Assembly (NCBI GenBank): GCA_963682055.1
Contig: OY821740.1
Span: forward strand, 16,392,814-16,456,813
Direction of reading: 5' to 3'
Origin: Primula veris
Lineage: Eukaryota; Streptophyta; Magnoliopsida; Ericales; Primulaceae
Length of the DNA stretch: 64,000 nucleotides
Position numbers and translations under genes: made by a program. Shown here piece by piece: positions 24,416 through 35,372 of this stretch (the first letter of the stretch is position 1; the number at the start of each line of letters is the position of its first letter). Below the pieces are notes generated by a model. The model ran no database searches, was not told the DNA's origin, and saw nothing but the letters and a program-made list of their open reading frames with translations.

Positions 24416-27400
24416 CTAAAATCGGTGTCCCAAACGAGGAGAAGCTGAAATAAATACAAGAGATTGTTAAATGCAAATAGAGAGTCCAACTCGCAGAAGA
24501 ATCAAAATGTCATGTATAAAAGGTAATTTCGATAGAGGCCAAATCACCTTGTTCATAATTTATTTGTTGCGTAAATCTGCTCGGCGCTGGTGATCTGGCA
24601 GATTGCGGAGAAGGATTTAATGTGGCCTTGATAGATGCAAGCATATTCGGCGATGGTTTGTCTCGACCAGACATCTGTTTCAGAAGACGTATCATTAGAA
24701 AATTTATTTTTTTAAATCTTGTCAAAGAGGATCAAAGTTATTACACCACACACCCACTCCTTTGTAAGACCGAATCCCTTACCTCCTAGTTGAAAGTACT
24801 GGTTCTAGCCCACTAGGTTAGCTCTAGTAGGTTCACACACACACACACATATAAGGGGGAGAAAGAGACATGGCCTGTCAGACTGGCTACACTAACAGCA
24901 ACCGCATTGGATGCAGTCACTGGTTTTCACTCTCTACATGGTGCCAAATAATAATAAATAAATAAATAAATTCATCTTAGATGAACACAAGCCGAATCGA
25001 ACTTGTATTTTTACACACATTGGACATGATAAGTTTGACTAGTACAACATTTTTTTAATAATAATACTCCGTATATCTTAAGCTCCTAATAATGGATTGA
25101 GAAAACCACGGCAAGGATGCATAAAGTAATACTACAGACATAAATGCTTCTCACTAGCGATAAATGGCATTGATTGGATATTTTAAGCATTGAACCCTAG
25201 AGCAATGCCATGTATGATGTCATCATGTCACCAGTTAATTCCTTTGTTAACTGTGGCGAGTAATTTAGAGCATAAAACTCTCCCCTTCCTAACTTCTGAC
25301 ACTAAAGTCTACACTAAAGCTTCCGCTGCGGATGCTCAACTAATGGTCTTCAAAGAGTCGGAACTCGGAACCATATTCTAACAAGGTTGACGTCTACATA
25401 CATGTCATGGAGTAACATGTATATAATCTATATATATACATGGGGTTGGTCCATTGAGCGAGGGCTACGACGTAAATCATATATATGTATCAAAAAAATT
25501 CGTTTCTCAGCATATTTAAGCTCGCTTTTCCTAAAAAGCTAAAAAGTTCTAAGCTTACCCTGTCCATGCTTCGAGAAACGCTTTTTGCACCCCAAAGCTT
25601 TAAAAGCTTAATCTCTTCTATTTTCAAAAAGGATAAGCGTAAATCTACTGTTTTTTTGTTATAAAACAACAAATCGACTATATACTAAAGCTTTCTAATG
25701 ATCACTACTACCTGAGTTTCTAGTTCTAATATCATTGTAAACCTTGGAATTCTTTTTTGTATTTGCATGATTATATTGAGCTATGTCTTTTAAATGCTAT
25801 TCAGTTTTTAACTAAATGAATATTAAATATGCAATGGTGCCTATATATAGTTAAATGTTGAAAGAAAAAGATCATATGCAAAACTTGGTTAATTCTTACG
25901 CCTCGATGAAACTCCTGCAGAAAAGTTTTAGCCGTAGTTTTGTGTCTTAAAACATTATTATTTCCATTAACTTGACGAAAAAGAGTTAAAAATAATACAC
26001 ACAGAATAATGCGTACAACTCAAATAGCCAATCTCTAGGTTAGCAATAATAACTCTCTACTTGAAGACCATGCTTGAATACACATACAGAAACAACAAAA
26101 CATTATATGTTTGAAAAAATCTTACTAAATTAACTAGAATAAAGCATGTACTGTACCTGAAATTTAAGTGTGCGATCGTAAAGAGTGACAAGGCCAGTGA
26201 AAAGTTGGACAGCATAATTTGCAATTTCTTCGGTCTCATATTCCGCAAAAGCAAAACCTCTAGGCCGATCGGTTTCTTTGTCTCGAGGAAAATGCAAATC
26301 TACCACACGCCCAGCTTGAATGAGAATATCATATAGCACCCTCTCGCTCACTCTCTCATCCAAATTACCTGACCGCAAGAGACCAAAAGCAGGTCGATAT
26401 TAATAAAGATAATCCTCGAGAGCATGCTATATTTGATTCATTCACTCGCTTAATGCATTACAGAATAGAAACCAAAAGGTGAAAAGCAAGACTTTGCTCC
26501 CTTTGGTAAATTCTTAGTTGCATTTTTCGAATGAGATACCTTGTAATTTTACAGTTGAAAATTTGGTTTTTGAGAAATCGAGGGACCGATTATTTATATA
26601 ATAGCACTCCGAAACAGTTTTATATGGAATGTTCAGTCCTGTTGAGTAGTGCACAATAAATGCAAAAGCTTGTGCCGTGAAACCGAATGACAAACACTTC
26701 TTTCAGCCAAACTTGTAATTCATAAAACCTCATATTTTGGTTTGGCAGCCGTTGAAAAAGTCTAAAAACATCATCTTATACTGGGATCAACAAGCACGTG
26801 CAACAACCTTAAATCTTAATCAACACCAAGTACCACAAAGAAGCACGTATTATAATGCCAAATAAGGAAGACTAAAATCAATTAGTCGTGATCAAATGTC
26901 AGTACATCAACTATTGGACCAAGTCTTTCTATTTTTTATCAGTCCGGTTGTCCAACAATATAGGTAAATCTTTAGTCTTCCTATCAATATTACTCCATAA
27001 TACTCATCACATTACGTTTATCATGAAGAAAGCCTACCCGATGGTGTTGTTTCAGTTTCAATTTATGGTGTAGTCCATTACTATAACCATAATTACACTT
27101 TATAGGGTAATATCCGGTAATGTTTCATGCAAAACATACACCATGAAAAAGGCTTGCTTGGCTGCGATTTTTTATGTAAACAAGCTGCTATATTTGACAC
27201 AGAGGCTTGTCTCGAAGCAGATTTAAAAAGCAAATCGGATGGATTTTTTAGTGTTAAAAATCCGGGTTTATCCAGCTTAAACTTCAAGACCATTCAGGCC
27301 GAAACACCAGGAAATCTTAGCTCTTAAGTTGATCAACCAAATCAGTCCAGCATTAAACACAAAAAACAAAAAGATTGAGCTTAAAAGCTGCAAGTAATAA

Positions 27401-28464
27401 AGTCCCGGGAATAAATGGGTCAGAATACTTCTACCTTTTCGAAAACATTTAGAAATAAAATTCACGGTTAGTTGTTGCAACAAACAAGCCTTATTAAACA
27501 ATCAAGGTTTCAAAAGTAGCTAGGCAAACTTAAGGCGGGAGGTGGGGTTTTGGGGCCTAGGCGGTAAAACCACATATTAACATTTTTTGTGGGTTTTTTG
27601 GGTTTTGTTTGATATGCATGTTGTAAATATTATTAATACGCTAAATTAAGCATATATACAGTATTAATTCATCGATATACTATCAATAATTCAAGAAAAG
27701 CAAAGATAACAATATATGAACAGCCAATCTAAACCAAAATAAACATAATGGTGTATTAAAAGATAAATTTTAAAGTGCAAATTATGATTGATGATCAACA
27801 TGTCTTTTTAACTAATTATTTATGAGTTTTTGAATAATAAAATTTCACTTATTGATGAGTTTTTTCGATATACTATCAAGGCGGGGACTTTTGAAACAGT
27901 GAAACAATGGCTTTCTAATTTACCATTAAGCAAACTAGAAAATCAATGGCAAGTTTAAAGAAACTCTTTTTCCTCATAAAATATCATAAAAAGTTAGCTC
28001 GATTCAAGAGATATTCAGGGGAATTAAGCTGAACTAGAAAAAGACTTAACTATTTAGTCTTAATTAAGTCACCCCATACAAAATGAACAACCATAGACTA
28101 AAACAAATTTCAGTTCTCAATGAAATTATCATGAAAACAATAAAGATTAAGAAAACCAAGTAAATTCATTGATACAAGTAAATAAATTCAAGGGTTTTTT
28201 TTTTCTTTTTAATTAATCACAATTATAGGAAAAGGGCTGGAAAATCCAGAGAACCATAAATAAAAGGAAAAAAGAATAACAACCCATAACTCAAAATTAC
28301 AAAAAATAGAAACAGGAACAAGAAAAGGCTGATTTACAGCTAAAAATATACAAAGGGTCGGTAAATTCGTTTAAAAAAGAAGTAATAAATGAATTAATAT
28401 TGAAGTGGGTATAAGGATTAGAGAAGATACCGATGTAAACAGAGCAATCAACATTCCGAGACAT
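24416..28464 (-). CDS. RBM7-like RNA-binding protein with a single RRM
   Basis: In animals RBM7 is the RNA-binding subunit of the nuclear exosome targeting (NEXT) complex. Exons on the minus strand, all GT-AG and in phase: 28464-28431, 26368-26157, 24674-24548 and 24444-24416, giving 133 residues. The RRM covers about residues 8-82: RNP2 is VYIGNL (9-14), RNP1 is RGFAFAEY (48-55), and the acidic DERVSERVLYDILIQAG helix is typical of the RBM7/RBM11 group. The tail begins MSGRDKPSPNM and is Ser/Pro/Arg-rich. The start ATG is in a 34-base first exon (MSRNVDCSVYI) and was chosen because it joins in phase to GNLDERV. Intron 1 (2.06 kb) holds a MITE. The C-terminal exon is short and least certain; a longer isoform could exist. 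An SF3B4-like protein is less likely because there is only one RRM. Confidence 0.85.
24833..24849. repeat. (AC)n microsatellite
   Basis: About eight CA units in intron 2 of the RBM7-like gene. An AATA repeat lies near 24950-24970. Confidence 0.7.
25495..25640. repeat. AAGCTT-rich MITE-like fragment
   Basis: Within RBM7-like intron 2. It contains TTTAAGCTCGCTTTTCC, AGAAACGCTTTTTGC and CTTTAAAAGCTTAA, resembling the segments at 4625-4800 and 61420-61560. Probably a degraded copy of the same family. Confidence 0.35.
27504..27899. mobile_element. MITE with GGTTTCAAAA-type termini (family copy 2), RBM7-like intron 1
   Basis: About 396 bp. The left end is AAGGTTTCAAAAGTAGCTAG and the right end is GGCGGGGACTTTTGAAACAG. 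GGCCTAGGCGG lies near the left end, as in the other copies. Non-coding. Confidence 0.7.
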
Positions 28465-28649
28465 TATTATGATAAATAAAAAGCTCAGGAAATATAAGTG
28501 TTTATAGAGAAATTGGGTTCAACTATTTTATGTATTTCTAATTTCTCTATAATAACACTTTTTTCCAATCATAACTATGTTAAATGTTTAAAAAGGAAAT
28601 TGATTACTTCATAAGATAAAAATATATATATTGAAAACTTCTTTATAAA

Positions 28650-30408
28650 AATGTGTTCTCATTGATAATATATATTATTAATTATTTAGGGATCAATTAA
28701 ATTATATTAACAAAAACATATCCTTACAAATTAAATTATTAAAAACATACATTTAATTAATAATTAATAAAAATATAAATTAACAAAAATACTATTTTTG
28801 AAACTAAATTAATAAAAACATACCAAAAAAATTATAATTAACAAAAACATACCCAAAAGTTCATACCCTAATTTATATATTTTATACCTTCATTCCAAAA
28901 GTTCATACCATTGTTTCAAAAGTATTTTTCATACACATATTTCAAAAGTTCATACCCTTATTTCAAAATTTCATAACCTAATTTGTAATTTTCATACCCT
29001 TATTTCAAAAGTTCATACCGCATCTCCGCCGACATCAATCTCGAGTTTTCGACCTCGCTCTATACCCTCGCCGCCCATTCCGACATATGTATCCATCTCA
29101 ATCTCCATGAAAGAGAGAGATCAGAAATAGAGCGAGGAGAAGAAAAAAGATCGGATCTCTCATCTCTTTAATTAATAATTAATAAATAAATAAAAACCGA
29201 TTCATATCTCCCAATATCTTTTTTCTCTCTCTCCTCCTCTCACCTTATCTCTTCATCCGATCTCCCTGCTATTTCTCACTCTCTCCGATCTCTCATACTG
29301 CCTCTCTCTTTCCGATCTCTCTAATCATATTGTTTTATTTTTTCGATTTTTTTCTTTTACTCTCTCTTGTATATCTCTTTTTCGTGGAGATTGAGACGGA
29401 CACATCTATCGGAATGGGGGACGAATGTGTACAGCGAGGTCGAAAACTCGATATTGATATCGACGGAGATGCGGTCGTCGAAGGAGAGGCCCACGACGAC
29501 AACGTGATAGTTCGAGATCGAAGGACGGGTAAGAGTTGGATTTGTTAATTAGTGTATAATGTTGAAGTGTATGAATTACGTGAATTAAGGGTATGAAGTT
29601 GAAAATTATGTATATGAATTATGTAAATTAGGTTATAAACTTTGAAAATAAGTGTGAACTCTACGAATCAGGATATGAACTTTTGAAATTAGGTTATGAA
29701 CTTTTGAAATATGGGTATGGACTTTTAGAATAAAGGTATGAAAAATACAAATTATGGTATGAATTTTTGAAACAATAGTATGAACTTTTGGAATAAAAGT
29801 ATAAAATTTACAAATTATGGTATTAACTTTTGAGTATTTTTTGTTAATTATAAATTTTTGGGTATGTTTTTGTTAATTTAGTTTTAAAAGTATTATGTTT
29901 TGTTAATTTATCCATATATAAATAATATGACTTATTGGAGTATGGAATCTATATTGTTTCGTAGACCCAGAAAAGCTTACTTTTCAACGGAATGGGCGGC
30001 GAGGGTACAGAGCGAGGTCGAAAACTTGAGATTGATGTCGACAGGGATGCAGTATGAACTTTTGAAACAAGGGTATGAACTTTTAAAATAAGGGTATTAA
30101 AAATACAAATTAGAGTATGAACTTTTGAAATAAGGGTATGGACTTTTAGAATAAGTGTATGAAAAATATAAATTAGGTATGAACTTTTGAAACAATGGTA
30201 TGAACTTTTGGAATAAGGGTATAAAATATACAAATTAGGGTATAAACTTTTGAGTATGTTTTTATTAATTAGAAATTTTTGGGTATTTTTTGTTAATTTA
30301 GTTTTAAAAATAGTATGTTTTGTTAATTTATCCATATATAAATAGTATGGCTTATTGGAGTATGGAATCTATATTGTTTGGTAGACCCAGAAAAGCTTAC
30401 TTTTCAAT
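28650..30408. mobile_element. Inverted-repeat element with a duplicated right arm
   Basis: The left arm (about 28690-29085) carries repeats of CATACCCTTATTTCAAAAGTT and ends in GACCTCGCTCTATACCC...GCCGCCCATTCC. The right side carries its inverse twice: unit A from about 29410 (GGAATGGGGGACG..., GCGAGGTCGAAAAC) to 29989 and unit B from 29990 to 30408. Both right units end with AGACCCAGAAAAGCTTACTT. The centre (29085-29400) is CT/GA-rich. Long inverted arms without a transposase suggest a non-autonomous Mutator-like or foldback element. The short ORF at 29330-29548 arises from arm sequence and is not called as a gene. Confidence 0.6.
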
Positions 30409-30691
30409 ACTTTTACTTTTATAAAGTATAACATGTGTTTGATTTGTAACTAAAAAAAAGTATACTTTTCTCCATCCGTATCAATTTATGTCTTAAACGA
30501 AACAACATGTAAATTTAACCGGATTTGAACATGTATCTAAATTGTCGAGAAGACGTAACTTTACTTATACCACCAAACAGCTTGCTGCTTGAACCAAATA
30601 TAAGTACCAAATAATAAGAAAACCAGCAAACATTATGATAAATACTTAAATTCCAATATTATTCATTCTCAAAGCAGCAAACTACAAAAAC

Positions 30692-31885
30692 TTAGTGAAT
30701 AATCATGGGTAATTTTCTACTATTTTGCTCCTCCATGATCATGTGTTGAGCTGGAGGGGTGGTTCTACAACCTGGTTTTTTAGGTGGAATACAATCACAT
30801 TTGACAAATGATGAGCATGTATGAAACCTGGGTGATGTTATAACACATTTAGTTCCATAAGTACCCCCTGTATAATACCCTGTAACAGCCCTTGTTACTT
30901 TAAAGCATGAGTCTAGCTATATCTTCATCTGTACAATGACCACCCATTACCGAAAACTTGTACACGCAATATTTTGCATTTCCTGAAACAAAACTATGAT
31001 TAAATTATAATATAAACAAGGAATTCATTAACTGTGTGGTTACTACAGTATAAAAATTCAGCAATTCTTGTTCTTTTCTATACCTGTCATATGCATGACT
31101 AATAGGAAACTTAACAATATAGGTTACAACTGAAACATAAATTTTAAAATATGAAAAAGGTAACGATTATTACTAAATGATGGCAATTCTATAAACCATG
31201 TTTTAGAGATGAAGGACGTTAACCTTATAATTACATATATGTGTAGAAAAAATTATTACCTAATTGTCAGCTTTGGTTGAAACTACTTGATTGAATAACA
31301 TTTCTAGTTCTATTATATACACGGATATTTTGTTCTTGATGCTCGATTGTATTTCGATAGTTTATTCGACTTCTGGTGGATGATGCTCAATATTTTTTTT
31401 ATTTTTTTTGATACTTTTTAGATTCAAAAGTATTTTACGGATCGAGTATATATGAAAAAACAACAAAGGTTTTTTGATAGTGCTAACATTAAGCATAACA
31501 ATCTATTTTTTGGTATTGTAATCGTTTAAGTGGGGGAAGACCAGAAAATTACCACAAGTCGGAGAGCAGAACACATGGAATCAGTCTCCTTAAGATCTTA
31601 CTGAAACTTGCAGATTGTTCACAAGAAAGTAGGAAGAGCAAGGAGAAACAAAGAATCTGATTTGTTAAAAAGTACAAAAAACATGGTACGTGTATGTTCA
31701 TGTTGAATAACAAATTTCGTTATTGATAAATTTCTAAATATTGTAATCTGGAAAAACCCGGAGAGGAGGGTCTAACAAAAATTGATGAAAAACTAGTAGG
31801 CATGCATACCCATAACAGGAGAAGACAAGTAGATAAAGATTGCAAAGCTGGACCAAAATGAGCTCCTACTAATTGTTTTCTTCAT
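30692..31885 (-). pseudogene. Small secreted cysteine-rich protein gene, frameshifted
   Basis: Exon 1 (31885-31810) starts at an ATG and encodes 25 residues with a basic start (MKKT) and a hydrophobic stretch (SSFAIFIYLSSPVM), a likely signal peptide. It ends at a GT donor in phase 1 and joins an AG acceptor at 30982, also in phase. Exon 2 encodes CVYKFSVMGGHC and then hits TAA at about 30901-30903. Reading on in another frame from just before that stop gives a Cys-rich stretch with motifs KCVITSPRFHTC and KCDCIPPKKPGC, ending at TAA (30692-30694). One small indel near 30905-30915 therefore separates two parts of what looks like a single exon. Either a recent pseudogene or a base error. The family was not recognised; other plant Cys-rich secreted peptides share this two-exon layout. 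Confidence 0.5.
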
Positions 31886-31985
31886 GATTTTTTTTTCTTC
31901 TGCTATTAGCTGATCCTAGTCTCTTATCAAGATTGCACATACATGATGCATATATATATATATATATATATATATTGGAAAATGT
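31886..31985. repeat. (TA)n microsatellite beside the hairpin element
   Basis: About 14 TA units at 31947-31975 adjoin the inverted-repeat element at 31986-32343. The remainder is the presumed upstream region of the minus-strand cysteine-rich gene. Confidence 0.6.
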
Positions 31986-32343
31986 TACATGAACATCGTG
32001 AAAAACACCTAACTAGACACTTTTTCGTAAAAACGCTCCAAATCAAGATTTGGTTAATGCAAATCTCAATGGTTTCACGACGGAAACACAAATATGCGTC
32101 TTGTTTTTTTTTCCGAGATGTATAATGATATATTTTCGAAATTATGGTAAAATTTAAAAATTCAAAACATGTCATTATACATTTCAGAAAAAAAAAAAAA
32201 ACAAGACGCATATTTGTGTTCCCGTCGTGAAACCATTGAGATTTGCATTAACCAAATCTTGATTTGGAACGTTTTTACGAAAAAGTGTCTAGTTAGGTGT
32301 TTTATCCTTCCCATATATATTAGTACACAGTTGTGTTCATGTA
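31986..32343. mobile_element. Near-perfect hairpin MITE
   Basis: Two arms of about 130 bp (32002-32133 and 32168-32303) are nearly identical inverse copies, separated by about 35 bases; only a handful of mismatches and a poly-A/T length change are seen. An outer inverted 10-mer TACATGAACA / TGTTCATGTA (31986-31995 and 32334-32343) brackets them. It has no coding potential beyond chance ORFs on both strands that mirror each other. A transcript would fold into a long stem, as expected for siRNA-producing MITEs. Confidence 0.8.
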
Positions 32344-35149
32344 CCAAACAAATTTAAAGTTATGTTTAAACGTGACTGTTACAGTTTGAAAATCATTTTG
32401 GCATATTCTATATATGAAGACAAGTTAGTTCGCGTTTTTACTTCTGGCGGATAGTGAAGTAGATTTATTATTTGTTTTACAATAAAGATCAATAGAATCA
32501 AACGAATAAAACCACTGAAAAATTAATGGACACAAACGGTTACAGAAATATACTCCATAAACAGTGGGTTAATTTCCTTATTATAATTGTTTCACAATTT
32601 CGGAATTATTCCAATTATAAACGACAATTCTGTATGCTTAATTTTTATAACTTTTACTGCGTACATAATACCTAAAATAAAATAAAGCGTAACTTTGTTA
32701 AATTAAAATTAAAATAATAATCAATTAATACTATTAGAATAATAAAAGGGGACCCTAAACACTTTAAATTATTTCGAGAAATTTCGTAAACAGGCAAACC
32801 ATAATCCAAAAGTATGGTCCAAATGAAAAAATAATAATCCAAATGGAAAACATAATCCAGATGAGCGAAAAAATGGCTCAATGATTTATCAAAATCAATA
32901 AAGAAAGGTATCAAACTCATTTGAGCCACAAAATCGGGGGTCTCAATAGTTTCCTTTCAATTAACTTTAACCACATTAGTATCGGTTTTTTTCACCTTTA
33001 TAATAGTTTTGAACTATTTAAAGAGTAACCGTGCATGACCTTTGTCTTTATAGCATAGAGTTTCTCCTTGAACATTATCTCTTACTTTGTGACAATTGGC
33101 CATATTGTTCCTTTCAATTACTGTCATGGAGCCACAGGTTTTCGATTTTGACGATTGTCTAAAATCTCTCTTGACTAAGCGATTCATCGGGATCGCGACA
33201 GTTCGAGACAAATAACACTTGTCTCGGTTTTCGATTCGTGGAGAAAAAATATACACGAAGAGCATTAATATCGGGCAAACAATTCGCCATTGACCCAATA
33301 GGATTAAAACTACTCACCGGGGTAATTTTATTATCCAATAACAGATGGGCGATAAAAGGAACATGGTGAATATAAATTCACTATATTGCTTATGTAATAC
33401 AATTTCCAAGCTAGTATTTTGGTGAAGTATTGCTCCAATATGTCAATTTCAGACATTTGTTCACCATAGACGTCATCACGTCTCAAATGTGGCAGCGGAA
33501 TAAAATCAACGCCTTAGCATTCATCCTGATGGTAACAACAAACTCGTGTTTTACTCATCAAAGATGGCATCCAAAAAAAATTGGGCATCACATTTTCACA
33601 CATCAGGGTGAGTAACATGTGGTGACGGATTAAAATCAACGTTTAAACAGCCATTTCGCAAGTATGTTTTACGATTTTTCTCATCATAGATGGCATCCAA
33701 CATGTGTTGGGAGTTCTGAATTATTTTTCATATAAAACGACTGGTTTATATGTTTATGGTTTGCACAAGCACAAACTTTTTTCTCGAAACGACAGGTTCG
33801 AAAACATTAGTTTTGCTTCTCATGTGAATCGGTTCTCATTGATCGAACGACGGGTCGATACTGAAATACCAATTCGGCGAAACATACATCACTATATAAA
33901 CACACTCGGGGAAATTATTATTTAGTCAACCCCTTTCGGTAGCTCTACTTGAAAAACGACCAGGAAAGACGGTGAGGGTGAAGGGCACGAATGCCACTTA
34001 AAACCCGACCTCATTAGGATATCGACTTCTGCCTATATCCTTCCTAGACATCGTATCCAAATAGGTGAGTCTATTTAGGGAAGGTTCATAATTTTTCCAA
34101 CTTAAATGTGAAAATATATGATTTCGCAAATTACCATATTTTACACAAGTGTACATGGCAGTAAATAAATACATAGAATGTACCTGCTTGCATGATTAAA
34201 TAATATAGCAGTAGCATGGTAGTACATATTAGCACAATCTAAATTTACCAATTTACACTAAGCAAGATATTACTCAATATTTAATTATTCTATTGCTATA
34301 TGTATAAATTCTATAAATGTTAACTAAATCATTCATGTACGTAATATATTTCATTTACCAATTAGTATTATTTCACCACGTGAAGTCAAAAATATATTAT
34401 TAAGGGATTCAATACAAATTTTAATTGACTTTCCCTATTTACATGCCAACAGATTTGGTTGTATGTAGATTTTTCAATTAATTATATATACGCATTGGAT
34501 ACCAAATCTAAGTGAATTTAATTTTATTCTATCTTCACAATAAAACTAGCACGTCATCCATACAAGTGTGATACATACAAATTTTCACAATTTGATTAGT
34601 CTTTATCTGTCACAATCTTTTTACGTAAAGATACAACAATGGCATAGCATATAGACAAGGAATTCTACAATTCCAGCGATCAGATTACACCAAGCATAAT
34701 CAATACATCAAATATGCATTATAGGTGTGTTTGTCAGAATTCCAATAGCAATTTACTTATCCATGTAACATGCATGCAATTATACATTAGGCATACTACT
34801 CAATATTTTATACAAGTTTGTTATCAATAGCAATATTTTTGATAATTAACAAACGACAAGTGTACATTGACAATAGTAATTGACAAGCTGGATGCAAGTT
34901 TATTAATAAACATGCTAGCCTATACATGCAATTGGTACGTGCCAAAGTTAAAGAAAAATGGTATACCTCACTGCCGGCTTATTTTATGAGCGACAAAACA
35001 GTGGCTATTAAACCCTGTTGAATTTCAAATAATCCCAATCGCATAACGAAAACTATAAACCTTGCCGTATTTTTATAAACTCAATGTCCGGCGAATACCC
35101 CAATCTCTTAGCTTTTACTTCTATATTTGTGAGCAAAGTGCTGATAACG
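32344..35149. other. AT-rich intergenic stretch with possible degraded retroelement DNA
   Basis: No supportable gene. From about 33430 to 33700 the motif TCATC(A)(T/A)AGATGGCATCCAA(A/C) occurs twice, and GGATTAAAATCAACG / GGAATAAAATCAACG also recurs, so part is internally repeated. The ORFs 33014-33298 (-) and 33704-33925 (+) show no domain. The right part (about 34000-35149) would be the internal side of the copia-type LTR listed next, but no gag or pol was recognised. Confidence 0.4.
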
Positions 35150-35372
35150 TGTTGTGTGACATATTAGCTCGTTATAGATATATATAGAGATATGTATAGA
35201 TATAGAGAGAGGTATGAGAGAGACAACAATAGAGTCTTTATTCATCAGAATGTATCAATAAAAGGGGACCCTAACCTTCTTTATATACTAGAGGTTAGGG
35301 CTATACAAGATAGAAAGCCCAACTTAGGCCCATTATGAGTAAGGCCCAATAGTCCAATAATATCTTACAACA
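35150..35372 (-). mobile_element. Copia-type LTR with adjoining primer-binding site, minus strand
   Basis: Read on the minus strand, a 223-bp block starts TGTTGTAAGATATTATTGG and ends GTCACACAACA, with the usual TG...CA ends. The next bases are CGTTATCAGCAC, which resembles the primer-binding site found in many plant Ty1/copia elements. So this is the 5' LTR of an element pointing left. No second LTR was found to the left, so the element is truncated or its partner is too diverged. Confidence 0.55.

Noticed and set aside
29330..29548. 72-codon ORF with an acidic stretch (DIDIDGDAVVEGEAHDD)
   Set aside because: It lies in the centre and right arm of an inverted-repeat element, and the same DNA recurs broken in the second right unit.
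31927..32357. Mirror-image ORFs on both strands suggesting a repeated small gene
   Set aside because: They result from the near-perfect palindrome of the hairpin MITE.
33014..33298. Minus-strand ORF of 94 codons as a possible gag or pol fragment
   Set aside because: No zinc knuckle, protease or polymerase motif could be seen; it stays unassigned.
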